64,000 nucleotides of DNA from Lachnospiraceae bacterium (GTDB taxonomy: Bacteria; Bacillota; Clostridia; Lachnospirales; Lachnospiraceae), in NCBI GenBank assembly GCA_902363445.1, contig CABJAB010000005.1:186001-250000 (forward strand), written 5' to 3'. The number at the start of each line of letters is the position of its first letter. The stretch's first letter is position 1. Positions 57,498 to 64,000 of the stretch are shown piece after piece. The position numbers were made by a program, and so were the translations under genes. The notes beneath the pieces were generated by a model. That model ran no database searches. It was not told the origin of the DNA and saw nothing but the letters and a program-made list of their open reading frames with translations.

Positions 57498-57549
57498 TTG
57501 ACAATAATTAACTGGTTAAGTTATTATGAAACTTAACCAGTTAATTATT
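57498..57549 (+). promoter_or_regulatory. marR-guaB promoter with 20-bp palindromic operator
   Basis: TTGACA (57498-57503) with TATTAT (57522-57527) forms the promoter. The arms AATAATTAACTGGTTAAGTT (57503-57522) and AACTTAACCAGTTAATTATT (57530-57549) are perfect inverted copies with seven bases between. They cover the spacer, the -10 and the transcription start. Each arm contains the near-palindrome TTAACTGGTTAA. This is the expected form of a MarR-type operator, bound by the product of the next gene. Confidence 0.85.
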
Positions 57550-57565
57550 TGGAGGGAGTGATGCG

Positions 57566-58039
57566 ATGTTTTTTCCAGCTGATAAAATGTCGGCGAAAGC
57601 GTACATATATGGGATGATCTTTACCATGTCCAACCGGATGCAGTGCGTAGGAGACAGGCGCGGCGAAGAAGTGACAACGATGCAGTACTTCATGATGGCT
57701 AACCTTACAATTTACGAAGACTATCAGTTAAACCTGGGGCAGATGGCTCAGCTTCTGGGGACGTCAAGGCAGAATGCGAGAAAGATGGCTGATCTGCTGA
57801 TGAGAAAAGGTTATGCAGACTTACAGAAGGACAAGCTGGACGGAAGAAATATACGGGTCGCGCTGACAGAAAAAGGAAAAGATTATTGCTTAGGAAGGGA
57901 GAAAAGAGAATCTGGATATCTGGAAGAACTGTTCCAGGGATTTGATGAGGAGCTGCTAAAGGAAATGAAGCGTGGACTTACAGATTTATTTGAGAATGTA
58001 GCGAAATATGAGCAGAAGCATTCAGAAAAGGAGAATTGA
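57566..58039 (+). CDS. MarR-family transcriptional regulator
   Basis: 157 residues. A winged helix-turn-helix is visible: [20 protein letters not shown] near residue 54, [20 protein letters not shown] near 74, then [14 protein letters not shown] for the wing. The N- and C-terminal helices form the dimer interface in this family. GGAGGG lies upstream of the ATG. It is expected to bind the palindrome in its own promoter. The guaB start follows its stop after one base, so guaB would share the same control. The ligand is unknown. Confidence 0.9.
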   Translation: MFFPADKMSAKAYIYGMIFTMSNRMQCVGDRRGEEVTTMQYFMMANLTIYEDYQLNLGQMAQLLGTSRQNARKMADLLMRKGYADLQKDKLDGRNIRVALTEKGKDYCLGREKRESGYLEELFQGFDEELLKEMKRGLTDLFENVAKYEQKHSEKEN

Positions 58040-58040
58040 A

Positions 58041-59534
58041 ATGGCATTTTATTATGATGAACCCTCCAGGACGTTCAGCGAGTATTTATTGATTCCGGGA
58101 TATTCCTCATCAAAATGCGTTCCTTCAGAGGTGGATCTGAAGACGCTGCTGGTAAGGTTTAAGAGGGGAGAGGAGCCGGAGATATCCATCAATATTCCCA
58201 TGGTCTCCGCTATCATGCAGTCAGTTTCCGACGACAGGCTGGCTGTGGCGCTGGCAGAGGAAGGAGGCCTGTCCTTTATCTATGGTTCTCAGCCGATAGA
58301 AGAGCAGGCGGAAATGGTAAAAAAGGTAAAGCGGTACCGGGCGGGATTTGTGGTGAGCGATTCCAATGTTTCTCCGGAGATGACATTGGAGGACGTGCTG
58401 CGCCTGACGGAGAAGACAGGCCACTCCACCATTGCGGTAACAGAGGACGGAGGGCCGAACGGAAAGCTTTTGGGCATTGTCACTAATAAAGATTATCGGC
58501 TGAGTCGGATGAGCCCGGATACGAGAGTGAAGGAATTTATGACAAAATTTGACGACCTCGTATATGCGGAAGAGGAGACAAGCCTGAAAGAGGCAAATGA
58601 TATCATATGGGAACATAAAATCAACTGTCTGCCGCTGGTGAATAAAAACCGGGAGCTGGCATATCTCGTCTTCCGAAAGGATTATGACACGCATAAGAAG
58701 AACGAAAATGAGCTGATTGACAATGCCAAACGCTATATGGTGGGGGCAGGCATCAATACGAGAGACTATGAGACGAGAGTTCCGGCGCTGCTGGAGGCAG
58801 GAGCGGATGCCCTCTGCATTGACAGCTCAGAAGGCTTTTCGGAGTGGCAGAAGATCACGATCGATCATATCAGGAAGCATTATGGCGAACGGGTGAAGGT
58901 TGGAGCCGGAAACGTCGTGGATGCGGAAGGGTTCCGGTTTCTGGCGGATGCGGGGGCCGACTTTGTGAAGGTTGGGATCGGCGGCGGGGCGATCTGCATT
59001 ACCCGCGAGCAGAAAGGGATAGGCAGAGGGCAGGCGACCGCTCTTATAGAAGTGGCAAAAGCCAGGGACGCTTATTACGAAGAGACAGGAGTATATGTTC
59101 CCATCTGCTCAGACGGCGGTATCGTACACGACTACCATATTACACTGGCCCTGGCCATGGGGGCGGATTTTGTGATGCTCGGACGGTATTTTGCCAGATT
59201 TGATGAAAGCCCGACTAAACGCGTCAACATCAACGGAAGCTATATGAAAGAATATTGGGGAGAAGGCAGCGCCAGAGCAAGAAATTGGCAGCGGTATGAT
59301 ATGGGCGGAGAACAGAGGCTGTCCTTTGAGGAAGGCGTGGATTCTCTGGTGCCGTATGCCGGAAGCTTAAAGGATAATGTAAACCTTACCTTGAGCAAAG
59401 TCCGGTCCACAATGTGCAACTGCGGAGCTCTTACAATCTCGGAGCTGCAGAAAAAAGCAAAGATTACACTCGTCTCCTCCACAAGTATTGTAGAAGGCGG
59501 GGCGCATGACGTCACTCTCAGAAATCACAGGTGA
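58041..59534 (+). CDS. guaB: IMP dehydrogenase
   Basis: 497 residues, catalysing IMP to XMP with NAD+, the committed step to GMP. The N-terminal barrel has [20 protein letters not shown] near residue 55. The Bateman domain has two CBS repeats ([20 protein letters not shown] near 135 and [20 protein letters not shown] near 195). The catalytic loop appears as [20 protein letters not shown] near 315, with the Cys in [27 protein letters not shown] is near 355, and the Arg/Tyr flap region is [16 protein letters not shown] near 400. Only one base separates it from marR, with AAAGGAG inside the marR end. Confidence 0.95.
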   Translation: MAFYYDEPSRTFSEYLLIPGYSSSKCVPSEVDLKTLLVRFKRGEEPEISINIPMVSAIMQSVSDDRLAVALAEEGGLSFIYGSQPIEEQAEMVKKVKRYRAGFVVSDSNVSPEMTLEDVLRLTEKTGHSTIAVTEDGGPNGKLLGIVTNKDYRLSRMSPDTRVKEFMTKFDDLVYAEEETSLKEANDIIWEHKINCLPLVNKNRELAYLVFRKDYDTHKKNENELIDNAKRYMVGAGINTRDYETRVPALLEAGADALCIDSSEGFSEWQKITIDHIRKHYGERVKVGAGNVVDAEGFRFLADAGADFVKVGIGGGAICITREQKGIGRGQATALIEVAKARDAYYEETGVYVPICSDGGIVHDYHITLALAMGADFVMLGRYFARFDESPTKRVNINGSYMKEYWGEGSARARNWQRYDMGGEQRLSFEEGVDSLVPYAGSLKDNVNLTLSKVRSTMCNCGALTISELQKKAKITLVSSTSIVEGGAHDVTLRNHR

Positions 59535-59564
59535 GTCTAGTATCAGGCGGAAAGGGCGAAGAAG

Positions 59565-60146
59565 ATGACAGACCGTTTCGAATGGAAGGATGACAAGGAA
59601 GGGGAGGCTTTCCGCAGCTATTATCATAGGAAGGAAGAGCTTGTAGAATTCTGCAGGAGAAACGGGCTGCCTGCTTCGGGCGGGAAAGTTGAGATAACGG
59701 ACCGGATTGCCCATTATCTGGATACAGGCCAGATCCTGAAGCCGGCGCCGGTATCCCGGAAAAAGGCAATTGACGGTGAGATCACAGAAGAGAGGAAGAT
59801 AGAATCCGATTTTGTGTGCTCGGAGAAACATCGGGCATTTTTTAAGGAACGGATAGGAAAGAGCTTTACCTTTAATGTTGCTTTTCAGAGGTGGCTGAAG
59901 GAAAATTCAGGGAAGACTTACCGCCAGGCGACGGAGGCCTATTATCGGATAATGGAAGAAAAGAAAACAAAGACAAAAGTGAAAACGGAGATTGGCAGTC
60001 AGTTTGAATACAATACTTATATCCGGGATTTTTTCGAGGATAATGAAGGAAGGTCCTTAAAAGATGCAATCCTATGCTGGAACGGCAAAAAGAACAGGCG
60101 GGGTCATAACCGGTATGAAAAATCAGATTTGGATATCCTGCTCTGA
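59565..60146 (+). CDS. SAP-domain protein (DUF6434-like)
   Basis: 193 residues. The first part contains an SAP-like helix-turn-helix motif (RKEELVEFCRRNGLPASGGK with VEITDRIAHYLDTG, near residue 22) that in other proteins binds nucleic acids. The second part (about 85-193, VCSEKHRAFFKERIGKSFTF, FNVAFQRWLKENSGKTYRQA) resembles DUF6434 and is Lys-rich. The function is unknown; a DNA-binding role is plausible. Start ATG with GGCGAAGAAG upstream. It lies 30 bases after guaB and may be read from the same promoter. Confidence 0.75.
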   Translation: MTDRFEWKDDKEGEAFRSYYHRKEELVEFCRRNGLPASGGKVEITDRIAHYLDTGQILKPAPVSRKKAIDGEITEERKIESDFVCSEKHRAFFKERIGKSFTFNVAFQRWLKENSGKTYRQATEAYYRIMEEKKTKTKVKTEIGSQFEYNTYIRDFFEDNEGRSLKDAILCWNGKKNRRGHNRYEKSDLDILL

Positions 60147-60256
60147 TGACACTAAAAAAGCAACATGAAAACAGAAGCTATTGAGATTAACGGAGGTGGT
60201 TTCATACGCCGGAGAAGCCCCGCGGTGCTGGAAGAATGGACAAAGGATTCTATATG

Positions 60257-60287
60257 AAAAAATGCCGTGCATTTTATATGCACGGCA
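60257..60287 (-). terminator. terminator of the cold-shock gene
   Basis: TGCCGTGCA (60263-60271) and TGCACGGCA (60279-60287) form the stem. The A-run at 60257-60262 is the T-tract on the minus strand. Confidence 0.88.
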
Positions 60288-60320
60288 GATTTCTTTTAAG
60301 TCTGTGGTAAGAGACTGCGA

Positions 60321-60524
60321 TTATGCAGCGCAGACATTAACTGCCTGTGTGCCGCGGTTTCCCTGAGTTGTGTCAAAGGTGACCTTCTGTCCGTCCTCCA
60401 ATGACTTAAAACCGTCTGATACGATTCCGGAAAAATGTACGAATACATCCTCGCCAGTTGCGTCATTTGTGATAAAACCATAACCTTTTTCGCTGTTGAA
60501 CCATTTTACTGTACCGTTATTCAT
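60321..60524 (-). CDS. cspA: cold-shock protein (CspA family)
   Basis: 67 residues, a single OB-fold nucleic-acid chaperone. RNP1 is KGYGFITND and RNP2 is [10 protein letters not shown], both complete. It starts [18 protein letters not shown]; the length is typical (65-70). AGGAGGTACCAAC lies before the ATG. It has its own promoter, an unusual 120-base leader with a terminator-like hairpin, and a terminator. It would melt RNA secondary structure when the cell is cold or stressed. Confidence 0.95.
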   Translation of the reverse strand: MNNGTVKWFNSEKGYGFITNDATGEDVFVHFSGIVSDGFKSLEDGQKVTFDTTQGNRGTQAVNVCAA

Positions 60525-60560
60525 GTTGGTACCTCCTATATTTTATTGCATTTTTAAAAG

Positions 60561-60621
60561 AAAAAAAAATCACATATTTTTGTAAATCATTAACAGAACA
60601 ATGACTTACAAAAATATGTGA
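60561..60621 (-). terminator. AT-rich leader terminator of the cold-shock gene (putative attenuator)
   Basis: Arms of 22 bases (60570-60591 and 60600-60621) are inverted copies with one mismatch and an 8-base loop. On the minus strand they are followed by nine T (60569-60561). The promoter at 60651-60679 lies upstream and the gene start downstream, so transcription must pass this terminator to reach cspA. Confidence 0.75.
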
Positions 60622-60650
60622 ATCAATATCTTATTAAAAAGTACATTTTT

Positions 60651-60679
60651 ACTATATCACATCATTGAGAAAAAAGCAA
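60651..60679 (-). promoter_or_regulatory. cspA promoter
   Basis: On the minus strand: TTGCTT (60679-60674), 17 bases, TATAGT (60656-60651), preceded by TGA as an extended -10. The start would be near 60644, giving a leader of about 120 bases. Confidence 0.7.
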
Positions 60680-60854
60680 GCAAAAGATAGGAAAAATTAT
60701 TTTTTATATTATCCAGACTGCTCAGGGGCGGCAGTTTGCCAATGCCCTGCTTAAAATGCGCCTTTTGACATTGGAATCAATAGTAATACACCTGTATTTG
60801 TGATAAAATAAACGTAATATATTCGGAACTGTCCTTCTTTGAGAAGGACATGCT

Positions 60855-61261
60855 GTGGAAAAATGGTACGAGAAGGATGCACTGGGGCAATGGATTGCCG
60901 GGATGGAGAGGAAGAGCCACCGGCTGCTGTATTTTAACCGGCATTGTCAGGAGTCGGGGCGCGGGAAGGCCGTGCTGGGCGCCAGGTGCCATGAGGTTTG
61001 GCCCGAAATGTGTGCCAATTGTCCTCTCGGCGGTTGGGGGAAGCTTCGTCCAGCCATATCGTCTGCTATGATCCTCTGCTGATGCTTGGGAGCAAGGAAG
61101 ACAATATGATCCGGGAGGATTTTGAAAAGGAGTATGAAGAAATAGCAAAAGAGACGGGAGGGAAGGTCCGTATATTCGAAACGGGAGGTCATCCGGCTAT
61201 CTATTCCAATGCGGAAAAAGCCGCTGAGGAGGTACGGCGATTTTTGCTGGAGGATGATTAA
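60855..61261 (+). pseudogene. composite pseudogene: PAS-like fragment joined to an alpha/beta-hydrolase tail
   Basis: The first frame starts at a GTG with GAGAAGGAC upstream and reads MEKWYEKDALGQWIAGMERK, later CHEVWPEMCANCPLGGWG. It resembles the PAS-like segment found near GGDEF proteins of Lachnospiraceae. A frameshift near 61040 moves the match to a second frame (SSSHIVCYDPLL). This then runs into LGSKEDNMIREDFEKEYEEI and ETGGKVRIFETGGHPAIYSN, which looks like the C-terminal end of an alpha/beta hydrolase with its Asp and His. Two unrelated protein ends are thus joined, so neither can be intact. Repeat copy 6 begins at its last base. Confidence 0.55.
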
Positions 61262-61941
61262 GGTATGCCTTTGAATACCTTTTCGGAACCATTGTTTCGG
61301 GCTATAAATATACCCCGGCATAAGTTCCGGATCGTCACGATTTCGATTCGCTGGCGATGCAGGGGCTGCTTTATCCCCACTCCAGCAGTACCGCTCACAT
61401 GTCGACAGGAAATCCGAATGATTTCCCGTCTCCTGTTCCCTCAGAAACGGAATCGGAATTTCCGTTTCTGCCTCCCTACGCCTGAGGAACACCGGCCTCT
61501 GCCCTGCAGCGCTCACCTTTAGGCCGGCCCGGAATCTTTCTGCCGGCGTCTTTTCTGCCGCACCTTTTCGGATGACTTCCATTTCATGATTCCAGAAAAG
61601 AATCGGATATCCACACGGCCCGCGCGCCTAACGGCTGCGGGCCGCGGTTAGCCTCCCCAATAGCTTTTGAGGCAAACGGAAGATACTTTGATGCGGGAGG
61701 AGGAGCAGGAGGAATGATCTGATTCCATCGTAAGGCGAACGCCGCAAAGCCGTTAGCAGGATCTTCCCGGCCGCAAAGATCCTGGTTACGGCTGCCAGCG
61801 AGCCGCCTGGATGGAAGCGGATTTACTCTTGCTTTGTGAACCAGACAAAGAAAGCTTGTTTGAAAGATATTCAAAGGCATACCCAAGGGCACCCCCTAAT
61901 TCATGCCCTCCGGGCAGGCGCACTTCGTGCGGCAAGGTATA
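61262..61941 (+). repeat. dispersed modular repeat, copy 6 (long form)
   Basis: It contains GTCACGATTTCGATTCGCTG, the 145-bp insert, CCGGAATCTTTCTGCCGG, the GC-rich module (GGCCCGCGCGCCTAACGGCT near 61617), GCCAGCGAGCCGCCTGGATG and a full end module to GGTATA (61941). The left end differs from the other copies (GGTATGCCTTTGAATACCTT). 61942-62034 holds only the leader of the VOC gene, with a possible -10 TTATACT near 61972. Confidence 0.85.
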
Positions 61942-62034
61942 ATATGCCATACAGCTGTCATGTTAGATGTGTTATACTCTAATGGAAAAGCACTGTTGAC
62001 GGAGCTTTTCTAAAATTTGAGCTGGAGGTTTATT

Positions 62035-62502
62035 ATGAAGTTTAAAAATCCTATGCTGATTGTTACAGATATGGAGAAGTCCGCGGCGTTTTATAAAAAG
62101 GTGCTGGGGCTGCATGTGATTCTGGACTTTGGTTCAAATATCACGCTGACGGGAGGCGTTTGCCTGCAGACAAAGGAAAGCTGGCTGGAATTTATCCATA
62201 GAAGGGAAAATGACATTGTTCTGGGAGGCAATGACTCAGAGCTGTACTTTGAGGAAGATGATTTCGACGGATTGCTTGCAAAACTGGATTCCATGGAGGA
62301 GATTCATTATGTACATCCGGCGTGTGAACACAGCTGGGGGCAGAGAGCGGTTCGGATTTATGACCCGGACATGCATATCATTGAGATAGGAGAAAATATA
62401 AAAATGGTCTGCCGCCGTTTTTTGGAGAGTGGGCTTACGGAAGAAGAGACAGCGAAAAGAATGGACGTTCCGATGAAATTTGTCCGCGGCTGCAGGAAAT
62501 AA
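62035..62502 (+). CDS. VOC-family (glyoxalase-fold) protein
   Basis: 155 residues. The vicinal-oxygen-chelate pattern is FKNPMLIVTDMEKSAAFYKK at the N-terminus, VLGLHVILDFGSNITL, and GQRAVRIYDPDMHIIEIGEN near residue 104 with the metal-type Glu. A C-terminal extension (ICGLTEEETAKRMDVPMKFV-like, from about residue 125) forms a short helical region. Such proteins include glyoxalases and antibiotic-binding proteins; the substrate is unknown. GGAGG precedes the ATG at 62035. An in-frame upstream start at 62017 is less likely. Confidence 0.83.
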   Translation: MKFKNPMLIVTDMEKSAAFYKKVLGLHVILDFGSNITLTGGVCLQTKESWLEFIHRRENDIVLGGNDSELYFEEDDFDGLLAKLDSMEEIHYVHPACEHSWGQRAVRIYDPDMHIIEIGENIKMVCRRFLESGLTEEETAKRMDVPMKFVRGCRK

Positions 62503-62542
62503 TGGCGGAAACATTGGAGTCAGACAGAAGGGAGAGCACAAA

Positions 62543-62977
62543 ATGGAGTGGAATCAGATATATGGTCCGGACAGCCAGCCTGACATGTGCCAGATAACAG
62601 ATTATATACAGACGCCTCTCTGGAAAGAGCTGTGCGGATACCTGGAGGACAGTTACGGCGTATCTCCAAAGATTGAATACAGCCGCTGTTCCGGAAAGCC
62701 TGGGTGGAATGTGAAGTATAAAAAGAGCGGAAAGGCTCTCTGCACCCTGTATCCGGAGGAGGGCTTTTTTACCTGCATGGTCTCCATTGGCAGGAAAGAG
62801 GCCCCGGAGGCGGAGCTTCTGCTTACAGCGTGCACATCTTATGTAAAAGATTTATATGCGGGTGCCAATCCATTTAACGGAAGCAGGTGGCTGATGATAG
62901 AGGTAAAAGATTTACAGACCTTGTCAGATGTAAAGGCCCTGATAGGGACCCGCTGCAAGACAGTAAAAAAAGGCTGA
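62543..62977 (+). CDS. DUF3788 protein
   Basis: 144 residues. Matches the DUF3788 layout: DYIQTPLWKELCGYLEDSYG near residue 20, GKPGWNVKYKKSGKALCTLY near 52, FTCMVSIGRKEAPEAELLL near 76 and NPFNGSRWLMIEVKDLQTLS near 109. The function is unknown. The start ATG at 62543 has GGGAGAG upstream. It is part of a close series of three small genes (DUF3788, Cdd1, DUF3795), probably one operon. Confidence 0.82.
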   Translation: MEWNQIYGPDSQPDMCQITDYIQTPLWKELCGYLEDSYGVSPKIEYSRCSGKPGWNVKYKKSGKALCTLYPEEGFFTCMVSIGRKEAPEAELLLTACTSYVKDLYAGANPFNGSRWLMIEVKDLQTLSDVKALIGTRCKTVKKG

Positions 62978-62992
62978 CAGCGAGGTGAGGAT

Positions 62993-63238
62993 ATGGGTGA
63001 GCTGAGAAAGATCCCGGGCGTGGGAAAAGAAACGGAAAAAGATCTGCAGATGCTTGGCTATTTTACAGTGGAATCACTTAAGGATCAGGATCCGGAGGCG
63101 ATATATGAGAGGGAGTGTCTGATGAGGGGGTGTCATATTGACCGGTGCCAGCTCTACGTATACCGTTGTGCTGTATACTATGCTTCAAATGAAGGACATG
63201 ACCCGGAAAAGCTTAAATGGTGGAACTGGAAGGATTGA
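62993..63238 (+). CDS. Cdd1-family helix-hairpin-helix protein
   Basis: 81 residues. The helix-hairpin-helix near the N-terminus reads LRKIPGVGKETEKDLQMLGY, then FTVESLKDQDPEAIYERECL. The Cys/Tyr-rich end is MRGCHIDRCQLYVYRCAVYY and KLKWWNWKD. This is the pattern of the Cdd1 (pathogenicity locus) family, named after a gene next to the C. difficile toxin locus but widely distributed and not itself a virulence factor by sequence. DNA binding is possible through the HhH motif. GAGGTGAGG precedes the ATG. Confidence 0.85.
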   Translation: MGELRKIPGVGKETEKDLQMLGYFTVESLKDQDPEAIYERECLMRGCHIDRCQLYVYRCAVYYASNEGHDPEKLKWWNWKD

Positions 63239-63262
63239 CAGAAGCTTTTGGAGGAATATCCG

Positions 63263-63820
63263 TTGAAGGATTTTAAGAGAGAGAATCTGAGTTTTTCATT
63301 GTGCGGCTTAAACTGCAGGCTTTGCCCCATGTTTCTGTACCATTATTGTCCTGGATGCGGCGGAGGGGAAGGAAACCAGGCATGTGGGGTCGCAAGGTGC
63401 AGTCTGCAGCACGGCAGGGTGGAGTATTGTCATCTGTGCGGGGAGTTCCCCTGTGAAAGGTACGACAGGATAGATGAGTATGATTCCTTTATAACTCATA
63501 GGAACCGGCGGAAGGATATGGAACGTTTTCAGAAAATAGGAGCGGAAGCATACCATTCCGAACAGGTGCAGAAAGCGGAAATCTTGTCGTTTCTGCTGGA
63601 AAATTATAATGATGGCCGCCGCAAGAGCTTTTTTTGCCTGTCGGTCAATCTGCTGGAACTGGAAGATATAAAGGATGTGATGAGGCGGCTGACAGAGGCG
63701 GAAGGACCAGATGTCCGGGGCCTGAAACAGAAAGCAGTTCAGGCGGCAGAGCTGTTTCAGGATATGGCGGAACAGCGGAATCTGGTATTAAAACTGAATA
63801 AGAAGCCCAAGGGAAGATAG
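63263..63820 (+). CDS. DUF3795 protein (long)
   Basis: About 185 residues. The Cys-rich N-terminal half has SLCGLNCRLCPMFLYHYCPG near residue 12, CGGGEGNQACGVARCSLQHG and VEYCHLCGEFPCERYDRIDE near 55. The C-terminal half is helical (LLELEDIKDVMRRLTEAEGP). The start TTG at 63263 is chosen because GGAGG (63250-63254) is eight bases upstream; an in-frame TTG at 63248 overlaps that site. It is the third DUF3795 gene in the window, with its own longer C-terminal part. Confidence 0.8.
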   Translation: MKDFKRENLSFSLCGLNCRLCPMFLYHYCPGCGGGEGNQACGVARCSLQHGRVEYCHLCGEFPCERYDRIDEYDSFITHRNRRKDMERFQKIGAEAYHSEQVQKAEILSFLLENYNDGRRKSFFCLSVNLLELEDIKDVMRRLTEAEGPDVRGLKQKAVQAAELFQDMAEQRNLVLKLNKKPKGR

Positions 63821-64000
63821 CCGCGGTATCGGACATGTTCTGTCCTTGATTATCCATGTCAAAAAGTATATACTTAGAGAATATAATTAAGAATGTCTCA
63901 ATGGATATGATGCAGTAGTCCGGAGTGTGAAAGACAGGATAACGGAGCGTCAGGAAAAACTGTTGAGCAAGAGGTACGGACATGGAGACGGATATCAATG
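63821..64000 (+). other. window end: possible start of a further gene
   Basis: After a TATAAT-like element near 63882-63887 the sequence is open in one frame (KDRITERQEKLLSKRYGHGD) without an ATG. Another frame has an ATG at 63982 with AGAGGT upstream that continues past the window end. I cannot say which, if either, is the real next gene. Confidence 0.3.

Noticed and set aside
62993..63238. Virulence locus because of the Cdd1 name
   Set aside because: The family name comes from its location in C. difficile; the protein is a small helix-hairpin-helix protein and no toxin genes are present.

Overview
The window looks like a chromosomal segment of a Gram-positive anaerobe of the Clostridia, most likely Lachnospiraceae (Clostridium cluster XIVa). 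This rests on the mid-range GC content, strong AGGAGG-type ribosome binding sites, consensus TTGACA/TATAAT promoters, U-tailed terminators, an [FeFe] hydrogenase, the electron-transfer type of dihydroorotate dehydrogenase (PyrK/PyrD), and many families typical of the group (VanZ, DUF1836, CvfB, YerC/YecD, DUF3795). No rRNA, phage, CRISPR array or intact transposase gene was seen. Nearly all genes lie on the + strand.

Layout. 1-690: tail of an unknown gene, a terminator and a dispersed repeat. 724-10885: an NhaC-type antiporter, the pyrimidine cluster pyrC-pyrF-pyrK-pyrD-pyrE, small membrane proteins, VanZ, an HD hydrolase and an M29-like aminopeptidase. 11005-14501: purE-purM-purN-purD. 14543-18000: a long repeat, a broken ketopantoate reductase gene, truA, a CDF transporter and tRNA-Gln(CTG). 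18222-26239: racemase-like protein, CAT-like acetyltransferase, flavodoxin, HAD phosphatase, acyl-ACP thioesterase, cvfB, ridA, a type I toxin-antitoxin-like locus, a prolyl-tRNA editing protein and mutY. 26243-27879: a long repeat, a 12-bp degenerate minisatellite and a methyltransferase remnant. 27880-37723: HAD, PHP, YerC, DUF1836, PspA + SPFH, pcrA, two tiny membrane proteins and an RlmD-type methyltransferase. 37720-45224: an AT-rich HEPN-like gene, an HPr-like protein without the active-site His, a TIM-barrel isomerase, an esterase, and a ZTP riboswitch ahead of a two-subunit [FeFe] hydrogenase. 45225-55135: MATE transporter, cytidylate-kinase-like protein, radical SAM protein, two more rRNA methyltransferases, an HNH protein, DUF1810, MmcQ/DUF5655 and a three-repeat Ltp lipoprotein. 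55564-64000: three DUF3795 proteins, GNAT, MarR-guaB with a striking palindromic operator, a SAP protein, a cold-shock gene with a leader terminator, a composite pseudogene, VOC, DUF3788 and Cdd1.

How the genes work together. Nucleotide supply dominates: UMP synthesis (pyr), part of IMP synthesis (pur), and IMP-to-XMP conversion (guaB). The ZTP riboswitch senses the purine/one-carbon intermediate Z nucleotide and here appears to control a hydrogenase, which would tie redox balance to folate status (inference).

Most unusual. At least six copies of a modular, inverted-repeat-rich element (about 270-790 bp) and two fragments lie between genes. They share end modules and optional insert modules. 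The three longest copies all sit next to decayed genes. I could not assign this family to any known element. Other points of note are the ZTP riboswitch/hydrogenase pairing, the Fst/par-like toxin locus at 24 kb, the 20-bp perfect palindrome controlling marR-guaB, and the AT-rich leader terminator ahead of the cold-shock gene.
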